A stretch of DNA of 64,000 nt from JALORV01 sp963791235 (GCA_963791235.1 CAWBRW010000017.1:62001-126000); one strand, 5' to 3'; shown: positions 34,018 to 43,435, numbered from the stretch's first letter. Translations and numbers: made by a program. The notes: generated from the letters alone by a model not told the origin.

Positions 34018-34291
34018 CACCGGCGGTCTTCAAGAACTGGGCGCGCCTCCACCTTCCAGCACGAGCCGCGCCAGTCTCGCGGCTTGGCGAGGCGTACCCG
34101 GCGGATGCAAAAGGTCGCCGACCGCGGGCTTTAGCAGGCGCGACAGATCTCGGCTTCGGCAGCGTGTCCGGAACGAGCCCCGACACCGGATCAGGCTGTG
34201 GGCGCCTTGCTGCCCGATGCAGGGCGCCGCGCGGCGTTGACCTCTCGGCTGGAGGCGCACCTTCGTGCGGTGTCAGGCGAGGACCGCCACC
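34018..34291. other. Stretch without a convincing gene
   Basis: Short open frames exist on both strands, but none has a ribosome-binding site or recognisable domain. One minus-strand frame (stop at 34030) ends in a segment like the C-terminus of a glycosyltransferase (GDLLHPPGTPRQAARLARL), and may be a remnant. Confidence 0.3.
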
Positions 34292-35077
34292 TCAGATAAA
34301 TGTCTGCGCGATCGCATCCGCGGCTTTCACGAGCGTCGGGACGAACTCGATCGCCCGCGTCAGCGGCAGCCGCGCCGTCGCCGCGTGCACCGCGACCGCG
34401 GCGATCACCTCGCCGGTGGCGAGCCGTACAGGCACCGCGACGCAGGCCACACCGACCACGTATTCCTCGTTATCGACCGCGTAACCAGTGGCTGCGATGC
34501 GGTCGAATTCGCTGGCGAGCAATTGCCGGTCGGTGATCGTCCGCTCGGTGAACCGCGGCAGCGGCAGAGTGCGCACCAGGTCCGCGCGCTCGGCGGGCTC
34601 CTTGAAGGCAAGCAGAAGCTTGCCGCTCGCGCAGCAGTGCGGCGGCAGCGTGCTGCCGACCGGCAGATGCAGCCGCAACGGCCAGTCTGCCTCGACGCGA
34701 TCGAGATAGACCACCTCACCCTTGCGCAGCATCGACAGGTTGCAGGTCTCGCCGACGTCGGCGACCAACCGCCGCAGAACGACGTGCCTCTCGGCGGCGA
34801 CGCGGTCGTGCGTCAGTACATCGAGCGCAAAGCGCTCGAGTCTTGGTCCGACTCCATAGGCTCGTCCGGTCGGTTCGCGCATCACGAGTCCGGCCTCCTC
34901 GAACAACGCCAGCGTCCGATGCAGCGAGGGCTTGGGCAGGCCGGTGGCGACCATCAGTTCGGACAGCGTGGCCGGTGCGCCCGCGCGCACCAGGGTTTCG
35001 AGCACCGCGAACGCTTTCAGCGTCGAGGACGTCGAACCAGCGGTGTCGCGCGCCCCGAATTCAATGACATTCGACAT
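34292..35077 (-). CDS. IclR-family regulator, divergent from xsc
   Basis: This 261-aa protein has an N-terminal winged helix (LKAFAVLETLVRAGAPATLSE) and a C-terminal IclR effector domain with GETCNLSMLRKGEVVYLDRVE and CCASGKLLLAF. The start is the ATG at 35077; a TTG at 35125 would add 16 codons inside the promoter region. It is divergent from xsc with a large inverted repeat between them (35107-35148), so it probably controls xsc in response to a sulfonate or its breakdown product. Confidence 0.88.
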   Translation of the reverse strand: MSNVIEFGARDTAGSTSSTLKAFAVLETLVRAGAPATLSELMVATGLPKPSLHRTLALFEEAGLVMREPTGRAYGVGPRLERFALDVLTHDRVAAERHVVLRRLVADVGETCNLSMLRKGEVVYLDRVEADWPLRLHLPVGSTLPPHCCASGKLLLAFKEPAERADLVRTLPLPRFTERTITDRQLLASEFDRIAATGYAVDNEEYVVGVACVAVPVRLATGEVIAAVAVHAATARLPLTRAIEFVPTLVKAADAIAQTFI

Positions 35078-35106
35078 GCTTCGATCGTATCGGCTCGGTT
35101 TCGGTG

Positions 35107-35148
35107 ACGCAACCGGAATGTTCAAATAAACGGAACTGGTGGTTGCGT
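35107..35148. promoter_or_regulatory. Inverted repeat in the iclR-xsc intergenic region
   Basis: ACGCAACC at 35107-35114 is repeated inverted as GGTTGCGT at 35141-35148, with 26 bases between that contain GGAATGTTC and ACGGAAC half-site-like sequences. It is placed where an IclR regulator would bind between divergent promoters. Confidence 0.45.
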
Positions 35149-35268
35149 TGATGCATTTTTTGCCCTACCGTTGCGGAAGATCGAACAAAACATCTCGTTG
35201 AACGGTATGCGTGTGCCGCGGATTTCGAGCGCCGTGGCGGTGCGTTCACCTTTTGTGTGGAGACTCCG

Positions 35269-37056
35269 ATGACCGACATGAAGCAACCCAACCGCACGGT
35301 CGTACAGGGCAAAACCCGGATGACGCCTTCCGAAGCGTTCGTCGAATCGCTGGTGGCGCAAGGCGTGACCGATGTGTTCGGCATTGTCGGCTCGGCCTAC
35401 ATGGATGCACTCGACATTTTTCCCGGTGCGGGGATCCGTTTCATACCGACCGCGCACGAGCAGGGCGCCGTGCACATGGCCGATGGATACTCGCGCGTAT
35501 CTGGCCGCCACGGCGTGTGCATCGGGCAGAACGGCCCGGGAATCACGAACTTCGTCACCGGCGTCGCGGCCGCCTACTGGGCGCACTCGCCGGTGGTCGT
35601 CATCACGCCCGAGACCGGCTCTCTGACGATGGGGCTGGGAGGATTCCAGGAAACGGAGCAGTTGCCCATCTTCTCGAAGATCACGAAGTACCAGGGACAT
35701 GTGAACAACCCGAAGCGCATGGCCGAGATCACGAGCCGCTGCTTCGATCGCGCACTGCTTGAGATGGGACCGACGCAGCTCAACATCCCGCGCGACTACT
35801 TCTACGGCGACATCGAGTGCGAGATCCCGCAGCCGATCCGCATCGGCCGCGGCGCCGGCGACGAGGCCGCGCTCGACGAAGCGGCGAAGCTGCTGGCGGG
35901 CGCGAAGTTCCCGGTCATCCTGTCCGGCGGCGGCGTGATCATGGGCGAGGCCACGGCCGAGGCCGTGAAGCTCGCCGAACTGCTGCACGCGCCGGTGGCG
36001 TGCAGCTACCTGCACAACGATTCGTTCCCCGCCTCGCATCCGCTGTGGTGCGGCCCGCTCGGTTACCAGGGCAGCAAGGCCGCGATGAAGCTGATCGCGC
36101 AGGCCGATGTCGTACTCGCGCTCGGCTCGCGGCTCGGTCCCTTCGGCACGCTGGCGCAGTACGGGCTGGACTACTGGCCGAAGAACGCGAAGATCATCCA
36201 GATCGACGCCGACGCGAAGATGCTGGGGCTGGTCAAGCCGATCTCGGTCGGAATCTGCGGCGACGCCCGGTCGGCGGCCGCAGCGCTGATCGAACGTCTG
36301 CAGGGCAAGGCGCTCGCATGCCAACAGAACAAGGCAGAGCGGGAAGCCAAGCTGAAGGCCGAGCGTGCTGCGTGGGAGAAGGAGCTCGACGGCTGGACGC
36401 ACGAGACAGACGCCTACTCGGTCGAGATCTCCGGCCGGTCGAGCTACATGCACCCGCGGCAGATGCTGCGCGAGCTGGAGCGCGCGATGCCGAAAAACGC
36501 GATGGTCTCGACCGACATCGGCAACATCTGCTCGGTGTCCAACTCGTACCTGCGCTTCGACGCGCCGCGATCGATGCTCGCTGCGATGAGCTTCGGCAAC
36601 TGCGGCTACGCGTTCCCGGTGATCTGCGGCGCCAAGATCGCGGCGCCGGACCGTCCGGCGATCGCCTACGTCGGCGACGGCGCATGGGGCATCAGCCTCA
36701 ACGAGCTGCTGACCTGCGCGCGCGAAAAGATCGGCGTCACCGTGGTGCTGTTCAATAACGGCCAGTGGGGCGCGGAGAAGAAGAACCATGTCGACTTCTA
36801 TTCGCAGCGTTATCTGGGCGTCGAGCTCGACAACCCGAGTTGGGCAGGCCTCGCAAAGGCCTTCGGCTGCGATGGCGTCACGGTGGACAAGCTTGCCGAC
36901 GTCGGTCCGGCGTTGCAGCAGGCGGTGAAAAACCAGGCCGACGGCCGCACGACGGTGCTCGAAATGATGGTCACGAAGGAACTCGGCGACCCGTTCCGGC
37001 GCGACGCGCTGAGCAAGCCGGTGCGGCACCTGGACAAGTACAAGGCGTACGTCTGA
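35269..37056 (+). CDS. xsc: Sulfoacetaldehyde acetyltransferase
   Basis: This 595-aa thiamine-diphosphate enzyme cleaves sulfoacetaldehyde with phosphate into acetyl phosphate and sulfite. It has the N-terminal pyrimidine-binding domain with the catalytic glutamate (TAHEQGAVHMADGYSR), a central domain, and the ThDP/Mg motif YVGDGAWGISLNE ending FNNGQWGAEK. Length and sequence match Xsc rather than acetolactate synthase. The ATG at 35269 has GGAG six bases upstream; a GTG at 35257 is less well placed. Downstream are citrate synthase and pta genes, the latter processing its product. Its sulfite feeds the soe and apr systems nearby. A GC-rich palindrome follows at 37063-37076. Confidence 0.97.
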   Translation: MTDMKQPNRTVVQGKTRMTPSEAFVESLVAQGVTDVFGIVGSAYMDALDIFPGAGIRFIPTAHEQGAVHMADGYSRVSGRHGVCIGQNGPGITNFVTGVAAAYWAHSPVVVITPETGSLTMGLGGFQETEQLPIFSKITKYQGHVNNPKRMAEITSRCFDRALLEMGPTQLNIPRDYFYGDIECEIPQPIRIGRGAGDEAALDEAAKLLAGAKFPVILSGGGVIMGEATAEAVKLAELLHAPVACSYLHNDSFPASHPLWCGPLGYQGSKAAMKLIAQADVVLALGSRLGPFGTLAQYGLDYWPKNAKIIQIDADAKMLGLVKPISVGICGDARSAAAALIERLQGKALACQQNKAEREAKLKAERAAWEKELDGWTHETDAYSVEISGRSSYMHPRQMLRELERAMPKNAMVSTDIGNICSVSNSYLRFDAPRSMLAAMSFGNCGYAFPVICGAKIAAPDRPAIAYVGDGAWGISLNELLTCAREKIGVTVVLFNNGQWGAEKKNHVDFYSQRYLGVELDNPSWAGLAKAFGCDGVTVDKLADVGPALQQAVKNQADGRTTVLEMMVTKELGDPFRRDALSKPVRHLDKYKAYV

Positions 37057-37232
37057 ACACTCGCGCGCCGGCGCGCCGGTTGCCGATCATCAAAGTCGGG
37101 CCCCCGTGAAACAGACGCCGGGGCCTGACTCCGATAAGTTGGCGACACGAGATCGCCAGCGCCTTGGCTTTCTTCTCGCTGTGCAATGCCAACTTGTACG
37201 CCTTGGACTCGGACAATGGATAGATCCTGAAC

Positions 37233-38375
37233 ATGAGCGAAGACACCGAGAAGATCGACATCCATCGCGGGCTCAGCGGCGTCTACTTCGAGCGCTCGCG
37301 CGTCTGCCACATCGATGGGCGCGCTGGCGAGCTGCGCTACCGCGGGTACTCGATTCACGACCTCGCCGAACGCTCGACCTTCGAGGAGACCTGCTACCTG
37401 CTGCTCAACGGAGAGTTACCCGGTAAGGAGGAGCTCGCCCGCTTCGACGCCGACCTGAAAGCTGCGCGCAAGCTGCCTCCCGAGATCAACAAGCTCATTG
37501 AAATCACGAAGAGTGCGCATCCGATGGATGTGCTGCGTACCGCTGTGTCAGCGCTCGCTGCCTTCGATCCCGACGTGGCCGACAACTCGCCGCAGGCGAT
37601 CGTGCGCAAGGGAGTGCGGCTTGCTTCGCAGGTGCCGATGATCGTCGCAGCGCACGAACACATCCGCAACGGCCGCGCGCCGGTGGGGCCCGACCCGACG
37701 CTCGGGCACGCCGCGAACTTCCTCTACATGCTGAAGGGCGCGGCGCCGAGCGCGGACGCCGCGCGGCTGATGGACACCGACATGATCCTGCACGCGGAGC
37801 ACGGCTCGAACGCGTCGTCGTTCACCGCTCGGGTCGTGGCGGGCACGGAAGCCAACCTGCACGCCGCGATCACGGCGGCGATCGCCGCGCTGTCGGGCCC
37901 CGCGCACGGCGGCGCGGCGGAGAACGTGATGAACATGGCGCGGGAGATCGGTGAGGCGGCGAACGCGGCCGAATATGTCAGGCGCAAGCGCGGAAACAAG
38001 GAGCCCGTGATGGGCTTTGGACACCGCGTCTACCGCGCTGAGGATCCGCGCGCGCGACACATGCGCGCGGGCGTCGAAAAGCTGTCGCGCGAGATGGGCC
38101 AGCCGAAGTGGTACCAGATCCTGCAGGCGCTGGTGGAGGCGATGAAGCCGTATGCGCGCCACGGCGTGAACGTCAACGTCGACTTCTACGCCGGCGTCGT
38201 CTACTACCTGAACGGGATTGCCTCCGACCTATTCGTGCCGGTCTTCGCCATCGGCCGCGTGCCCGGCTGGACGGTGCAGGTGCTCGAGCAGATGGAAAAC
38301 AACATCCTCATCCGCCCGCTCACGCTGTACAACGGACCGCAGCCGCGGGAGTACGTCCCCTTAGACCTGCGCTGA
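37233..38375 (+). CDS. Citrate synthase family protein (citrate or 2-methylcitrate synthase)
   Basis: This 380-aa protein has the catalytic histidines in HAEHGSNASSFTAR and GFGHRVYR and the aspartate in NVDFYAG. It is the short citrate synthase type, which includes citrate synthase and PrpC; the two cannot be separated by eye. It lies between xsc and the convergent pta gene, so condensing the acetyl-CoA made from acetyl phosphate is a logical task. The gene begins 176 bases after xsc, and no strong terminator was seen in between. The 3' ends of this gene and pta overlap by 15 bases. Confidence 0.9.
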   Translation: MSEDTEKIDIHRGLSGVYFERSRVCHIDGRAGELRYRGYSIHDLAERSTFEETCYLLLNGELPGKEELARFDADLKAARKLPPEINKLIEITKSAHPMDVLRTAVSALAAFDPDVADNSPQAIVRKGVRLASQVPMIVAAHEHIRNGRAPVGPDPTLGHAANFLYMLKGAAPSADAARLMDTDMILHAEHGSNASSFTARVVAGTEANLHAAITAAIAALSGPAHGGAAENVMNMAREIGEAANAAEYVRRKRGNKEPVMGFGHRVYRAEDPRARHMRAGVEKLSREMGQPKWYQILQALVEAMKPYARHGVNVNVDFYAGVVYYLNGIASDLFVPVFAIGRVPGWTVQVLEQMENNILIRPLTLYNGPQPREYVPLDLR

Positions 38376-39245
38376 AAGAATCGCCGCGGCGGCGACGATG
38401 TCGTCGACGCTTGCGCCGCGCGAGAGGTCGCTGACGGGACGCGCGAAACCCTGCAGGATCGGCCCAATGGCACGCGCGCCGGCAAGGTGCTGCGTGAGCT
38501 TGTAAGCAATATTGCCGGAGTCGAGATCCGGGAATATCAGCACGTTGGCCCGCCCTGCCACGGCGCTTTCGGTCTTCACCTTCTTCCTTGCGATTGATTC
38601 GACGAGCGCCGCGTCGGCCTGCAGCTCGCCGTCGATCGCGAGAAGCGGGTCGCGTGCACGAACAATCTCGAGCGCGCGCACGACCTTCTCCGTTCGGGCG
38701 TGGTGTGCGCTGCCCTTCGTCGAGAAGGAAAGCAGCGCGACGCGCGGCTCGTCGTCGAGCAACGCGCGGCTGCTCGCCGCCGAAGCAAGCGCGATGTCGG
38801 CGAGCTGGGAGGCATCCGGCTCGGCGTTGACCGCGCAATCGGCATAGATCAGAACCCTTTCCTGCAGGACCATGAGGAAGAAGCTCGAAGGCGTGTGGAT
38901 GCCCTCTGCGAGCCCGATCGTCATGAGCCCGGCCTCGATCACGCGGGCCGTCGGATGCGCGACTCCGGCGAGCATCGCGTCGGCATCGCCCGCCTTGACC
39001 ATCATGCCGGCATGCAGCAACGGTTTGCGCACTGCGCGCTGGGCAAGCTTCGGATTGCCATAGAGCTCGGCATACAGGGCGAGCCGTGGGCTCGACTGCG
39101 GATCGAGCGGCAGGATGGGCTCGGCGAGCCCCTCGTCTTTCAGCCTGCGCGCAGCCTCGATGATGCGCTCGTCGCCGACCTCCGGCAGCACGATGCGCCG
39201 GGGCTGGCGGCGAGCCCGCTGGAACAGCTTTTCAAGTACATCCAC
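38361..39245 (-). CDS. pta: Phosphate acetyltransferase
   Basis: This 294-aa protein, somewhat short for the family, shows the PTA signatures LPEVGDERIIEAARRLKDEG, AGVAHPTARVIEAGL, LLSFSTKGSAHHARTEKV and the C-terminal NVLIFPDLDSGNIAYKLTQ. It converts the acetyl phosphate from Xsc into acetyl-CoA. The GTG at 39245 is preferred; a TTG upstream would extend into a transposase remnant. It is transcribed against xsc and citrate synthase. Confidence 0.92.
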   Translation of the reverse strand: MDVLEKLFQRARRQPRRIVLPEVGDERIIEAARRLKDEGLAEPILPLDPQSSPRLALYAELYGNPKLAQRAVRKPLLHAGMMVKAGDADAMLAGVAHPTARVIEAGLMTIGLAEGIHTPSSFFLMVLQERVLIYADCAVNAEPDASQLADIALASAASSRALLDDEPRVALLSFSTKGSAHHARTEKVVRALEIVRARDPLLAIDGELQADAALVESIARKKVKTESAVAGRANVLIFPDLDSGNIAYKLTQHLAGARAIGPILQGFARPVSDLSRGASVDDIVAAAAILSAQV

Positions 39246-39283
39246 GCGCAGAATCGCCTTTAGGTGTTTACGGCACAGAAGCA

Positions 39284-39475
39284 ATGGGAGGGTGCGGAGC
39301 GACCGCCTCGGAGATTACGGCTGTTGGGGTCGACCTGGCAAAGAACCTGTTTCAGGTTCACGAAGGAGATGAGCGCCGATCCGGCTGCGGACCTCGAACA
39401 CTTCTGCCGGCGGAGACACTTCATCGTCAAACAGAGCTCGCGACCTTGCGGATCCTGCAACGACGGTGCCGATCA
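39284..39475 (+). mobile_element. IS110-family transposase remnant (N-terminal fragment)
   Basis: A short plus-strand frame contains EITAVGVDLAKNLFQVHEGDE, the N-terminal DEDD-type opening of IS110-family transposases. After about 30 residues the frame is lost, and the sequence then enters the tail of the IclR gene. The remaining 300 or so residues and the ends are missing. It lies between the pta gene and the second IclR gene. Confidence 0.6.
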
Positions 39476-40234
39476 CCCACCCATGGTGGCGGCGATGCGA
39501 TCCGCCGCGGCGCGCATGCGGGGCACATGTTCGAGAAGTTCCTCGAGCGTCATCCGGCCGACCGGCGCCTGCACGGCGACAGCGGCGCAGGCGCGCTGGC
39601 GATCGAGCATGACCGGAACCGCGACGGCGATCAGGCCGCTCAGGTGTTCGTTGCGGTTGATGCCGATGCGGCGTCGGCGCGTTTCCTCGATTTCCCTGCG
39701 TAGCGCGCGGACGTCAATGATCGTCGCCGGCGTCAGCGCGCGCAGCGGTAGCACGCGCAGCAGCCGCTCGCGCTGCACCTTCGGCAGCAGCGCAAGCAGC
39801 AGCTTGCCCGTGGCGGTCGCATGCAGCGGAACGTGCGAGCCGGGTGCGAGCATCACGCGCAACGGCCAGGCGGTCTCGACGCGATCGATGTACACGATGT
39901 GTGTGCCTGCGAGCGCTGTCAGGTTGCAGGTCTCGCCGATGTCGTCGACCAGTGACTGCAGGATTGCATGCCGCTCGCGGCTGGCATGGCCGTGCATCAG
40001 GATGTTCTCGGCGAAACGTGTCAGGCGCGCGCCGAGCTGAACGCGCTGCGATCCCGGCTCGCGCAGCAGCAGACCGGCGAGCTTCAGTTGGGCGATGATG
40101 CGATGCACGGTCTGCTTCGGCAGTCCGAGCGCGGCGACGACCTGCGTTGGGGTGCAGCCGTCCGGCTGTTCGGCCACGTAGTCGAGAACACGGAATGCGC
40201 GCAGGGCGGCGGCGTTTGATTGGTTGCTTTCCAT
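39473..40234 (-). CDS. IclR-family regulator, divergent from tctC
   Basis: This 253-aa protein has a winged helix (LRAFRVLDYVAEQPDGCTPTQ) and effector domain (GETCNLTALAGTHIVYIDRVE, TATGKLLLALLP). The ATG at 40234 is chosen over an upstream TTG. It faces the tctCBA and sauST-like operon and ATTGCAG repeats lie between, so it is likely its regulator. Its similarity to the other two IclR proteins suggests duplication within the locus. Confidence 0.88.
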   Translation of the reverse strand: MESNQSNAAALRAFRVLDYVAEQPDGCTPTQVVAALGLPKQTVHRIIAQLKLAGLLLREPGSQRVQLGARLTRFAENILMHGHASRERHAILQSLVDDIGETCNLTALAGTHIVYIDRVETAWPLRVMLAPGSHVPLHATATGKLLLALLPKVQRERLLRVLPLRALTPATIIDVRALRREIEETRRRRIGINRNEHLSGLIAVAVPVMLDRQRACAAVAVQAPVGRMTLEELLEHVPRMRAAADRIAATMGG

Positions 40235-40277
40235 TGCAGCTGAAATTGCAGATTTCGGGACGATGATGCACTGCAAT
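40233..40277. promoter_or_regulatory. Repeated ATTGCAG boxes upstream of tctC
   Basis: ATTGCAG occurs at 40233-40239 and 40245-40251, and its inverse CTGCAAT at 40271-40277. A palindrome, GAAAT, 5 bases, ATTTC, overlaps the second copy. These are candidate IclR binding sites at the start of the transport operon; the first copy overlaps the IclR start codon. Confidence 0.4.
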
Positions 40278-40334
40278 CAGCACTATCTTCCCCTGCGCTG
40301 CACTTGTCACGCTTCGAATCGCGGAGGAGACCCC

Positions 40335-41309
40335 ATGAACCGCTTGCCCGAACAATTCCCGCCGCGTCGCCGGCTGTTACTGGCGGCATGTGCTGCCGTC
40401 TGCACACTGGCCTGGCTGCCGTCGACTGCGTGGTCGCAGGACCGCTTCCCGTCGCGGCCGGTCGAGATCGTCGTGCCCTGGGGAGCGGGCGGCGGCGCCG
40501 ACCAGCTGGCGCGGCGGCTGTCCAAACTGATGGAGCCCGACCTCAAGGTCGCAATTCCGGTGGTCAACGTTCCGGGCGCGACCGGCAACACCGGCATGAC
40601 GAAGATGCTGACGGCTGCGCCCGACGGCCACACGACGGCGATCCTCATCGGCGACACGCTGGCGACAATCGCCGGCGGCAGCGGGCGCTGGAAGCTCGCC
40701 GACGTGATACCGCTCGGCATCATGATCCGCCAGCCGACCGGGATGTACGTGAAGATGGACAGCAAGTACAAGACCTTCGCCGAACTGCTCGCGGACGCGA
40801 AGATGAACGAAGTGAAAGTCGCGATCCTCGGTTTCGGCAGCGCCGACGAGATCCTGCTCAACCAGATCAACGCGAAGGGGGCCAAGCTGCGCCTGGTTCC
40901 GTTCGCGTCCCCAGGCGAGCGCTATTCGTCAATCCTCGGCGGGCATGCCGATGTCCTGGTCGAGCAGGCCGGCGACATCCGCTCGTTCCTCGACAGCAAG
41001 CAGATGCGGCCGCTCGTGTTTTTCGCCGATGCGCCGGCGCCGGGCTTTCCGGATGTCCCGCTGGCGAAGGACAGCGGTTTTCCGATCGTGATCAACCAGT
41101 TCCGCTCGATCGTCGTGAGGGCCGGGACGGACCCTAAGCACGTGGACGTACTGGCGGGCGCGCTGGAGAAGGCCGCGCGCTCGCCTGACTTCGTCAAGTA
41201 CCTGGAGGATGAACTTGCCTACTCCGGTAGTTTCATCCCGGCGAATGGTGCGGCTGCGTTCATCGAGAAGGAACTGAAACTGATCGAGTCGAACGCGCAG
41301 AAGAAGTAG
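40335..41309 (+). CDS. tctC: Tripartite tricarboxylate transporter substrate-binding protein
   Basis: This 324-aa Bug/TctC protein has a signal peptide (RRRLLLAACAAVCTLAWLPS, cut near WSQ) and the conserved FPSRPVEIVVPWGAGGGADQ and VPGATGNTG motifs. It binds a small carboxylate in the periplasm for TctAB. The ATG at 40335 has GGAGGA upstream. Co-location with the sauST-like genes suggests sulfoacetate as the substrate, but this is inferred. Confidence 0.9.
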   Translation: MNRLPEQFPPRRRLLLAACAAVCTLAWLPSTAWSQDRFPSRPVEIVVPWGAGGGADQLARRLSKLMEPDLKVAIPVVNVPGATGNTGMTKMLTAAPDGHTTAILIGDTLATIAGGSGRWKLADVIPLGIMIRQPTGMYVKMDSKYKTFAELLADAKMNEVKVAILGFGSADEILLNQINAKGAKLRLVPFASPGERYSSILGGHADVLVEQAGDIRSFLDSKQMRPLVFFADAPAPGFPDVPLAKDSGFPIVINQFRSIVVRAGTDPKHVDVLAGALEKAARSPDFVKYLEDELAYSGSFIPANGAAAFIEKELKLIESNAQKK

Positions 41310-41382
41310 CGAACCGGTGAGGCAAGGGCGCGCGGCCCATGCAGACCGCCGCGCCCTTGCGCCGCCCGCCGCGTTGAAGCCG

Positions 41383-41940
41383 ATGCACCCACGCCTCGCA
41401 GCCGTAGTTCCGCACTCGCTGATGCTTGCCGTGTCGGGACTGCTGTACTTCGCCGCCACGCGCATCGAGGTGGGGGCACTTTCGGGTCGGATCGGGCCCG
41501 GCGGATGGCCGAAGTTCATCATCGGCGCGATGGCGGCGCTGTGCGTCTACGAGATTGTCAAACGGCTGCTGATCGGAACCTCCTTCACGGCCACCGGCCT
41601 GATTCAGGGCCTCAACCGTCCGCCCGATGTTGCCGATCGCGAGCTCGCAACGCGCGAACCCGAGCGGCACAACGGCAAGCTTGCCGCCGGCATCGGGCTG
41701 GTCTCGGCTTTTGTGTTCGGCGTTGCCTATGTCGGCTTCTTCGCCGGCACCGCGCTCTTTCTCGCCCTGTTCTCCTGGATCGGTGGATATCGCCGGCCCG
41801 CGTTGGTGGCGATCATCGGTCTCATTGGCGCATTCGTGCTGCTCGTGATCTTCATGCGGGTGGCCTATGTGTCGCTGCCGCTCGGCGTCGGGCCCTTCAA
41901 GACGCTGTCGCTGGCCCTTCTGCGGCTGATCGGCGTCTGA
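41383..41940 (+). CDS. tctB: Tripartite tricarboxylate transporter small membrane subunit
   Basis: This protein of about 185 aa has four membrane segments and the typical N-terminal ATRIEVGALSGRIGPGGWPKF. Two starts are possible: the ATG at 41383 or a GTG at 41317 that adds a basic leader. It forms the membrane part with TctA, encoded 18 bases later. Confidence 0.85.
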   Translation: MHPRLAAVVPHSLMLAVSGLLYFAATRIEVGALSGRIGPGGWPKFIIGAMAALCVYEIVKRLLIGTSFTATGLIQGLNRPPDVADRELATREPERHNGKLAAGIGLVSAFVFGVAYVGFFAGTALFLALFSWIGGYRRPALVAIIGLIGAFVLLVIFMRVAYVSLPLGVGPFKTLSLALLRLIGV

Positions 41941-41958
41941 GTCCCGCGGACGCGCACG

Positions 41959-43435
41959 ATGGAGGTCCTGCTCAACCTGCTGCACGGCCTGACCAACATC
42001 GCAACGCCGGCGAATCTAGCGGCGATGGTGATCGGCCTGGTACTCGGAATGCTGGTCGCGGTGCTGCCGGGTCTGACGCTGGTGATGGGCGTCGTGCTGG
42101 CGCTGCCGTTCACCTACAAGATGGGCGTGGAGCCGGCGCTGATCCTGCTGACCGCGATGTACGTGTCCGGCACCTACGGCGGCGCCGATCACGGCGATCC
42201 TGTTCCGCATTCCGGGCGAACCGATGGACGTGCCGCTGCTGTGGGACGGCTATGCGATGACGCGGCGCGGCGATGCCGCGCTTGCGCTCGGCTGTTCGCT
42301 CGTCGCCGCTCTCGTTGGCGGCCTGGCCTCGGCCGTCGTGATGGTGCTGCTTGTCCAAGCCGGTGGCGAGCATCGCGTTGAGCTTTTCGTCGCCGGAGTT
42401 CTTCGCAGTCGCTGTCGTTCGGCCTGGCGAGCGTGGTGACGCTCAGCGGCGGTTCGCTGGTCAACGCGCTGATCAGCCTGTGCCTCGGCCTGCTGATCGC
42501 GACGGTCGGCGTCGACGAGGTGTACGGCGCCGAGCGGTTCACCTTCGGCCAGCCCGTTCCTGCAGGACGGCATCGAGTTCCTGCTGGTGATGGTGGGCGC
42601 CTACGGCATCGGCGAGGTCCTCTCGCGCTGAGCACCGGGTTCGCGGCCGAAGCGACGGCGAGGCAGCGGCAGGGCGCGCCGCTTCCGGACGGCGTTCCCG
42701 AAGCTCTCCCGAACTGCTCGCGATGAAGGCGTCGTTCGCTGCGCGGCACCGCGACGGGGATCGTCGTGGGCGTCGTGCCCGGCGCCGGCGCCACGGTGTC
42801 CGCCTTCGTCGCCTACGGGCTCGAGAGCCAGTACGGCAAGAACCGCGCGGCAGCTGGGCAGCGGCGCACCGGCGGGCATCGTCGCTGCCAAGTCCGCGGC
42901 CACCGCGTCCGTCGGCGGTGCGATGGTGCCGCTTCTGACGATGGGCATCCCGGGCAGCGGCGCCACCGCGATCATCCTCGCCGCGTTCCTGCTGCACGGC
43001 ATCCAGCCGGGGCCGCAGGTGTTCGTCTCCAGCACGGAGCTGGTCTACACGGTGTTCGCGTCCGTGTTCGTCGGCGTGATCGGAATGTGCATCCTCGGCT
43101 ACTTCGCGATCCGGCCGCTGTGCAAGGTGCTCGAGGCCCCCGAGGCCATCGTGTCGGCGTTCGTCGTCGTGTTCTGCTTCGTCGGGCGCGTTCGCGGCGC
43201 GCAACAACCTGTCCGACCTCTACGTGATCGCCGTCTTCGGTCTGCGTCGGATTCCTGTTCGAGCGATTCAGGTTCCCGATCGCGCCGCTGGTGCTCGGGC
43301 ACGATCCTCGGCCCGCTGACCGAGAACAACTTCATGACGACGATGGTGAGCTTCGACAACGACTGGACCGTGTTCTTCACGCGCCCGATCAGCGGCTCGA
43401 TCCTGCGCTCGCCATTGTCGGCCTGTTCTAGCCGG
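41959..43435 (+). CDS. tctA: Tripartite tricarboxylate transporter large subunit, frame broken many times
   Basis: The conserved TctA sequence can be followed along the whole interval only by changing frame about ten times. Intact pieces include MVIGLVLGMLVAVLPGLT, MDVPLLWDGYAMTRR, PGAGATVSAFVAYGLESQYG and PLLTMGIPGSGATAIILAA. Most changes are single-base insertions, for example near 42184, 42357, 42417, 42556, 42738, 43184 and 43297; two or three deletions are also needed near 42628, 42700 and 43405. A corrected protein would be close to 490 aa with about 12 membrane helices, normal for TctA. All functional motifs survive. True pseudogene status is possible but less likely than sequence error. 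Confidence 0.75.

Noticed and set aside
34018..34291. A small gene in this interval
   Set aside because: Open frames on both strands lack ribosome-binding sites and start codons in good positions; only a weak glycosyltransferase-like tail is visible.
35122..37029. A 635-codon open frame on the minus strand
   Set aside because: Antisense to xsc, which is certain; no domain seen.
35269..37056. xsc as acetolactate synthase
   Set aside because: The sequence and the presence of pta, and the sauST-like and iseJ-like genes in the same region, fit sulfoacetaldehyde acetyltransferase; no ilvN-like small subunit gene is present.
42184..43435. Interpretation of tctA as a true decayed pseudogene
   Set aside because: Almost all breaks are single-base indels between conserved, uninterrupted segments, and neighbouring genes are intact. 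Sequence error explains it better, though it cannot be excluded without reads.
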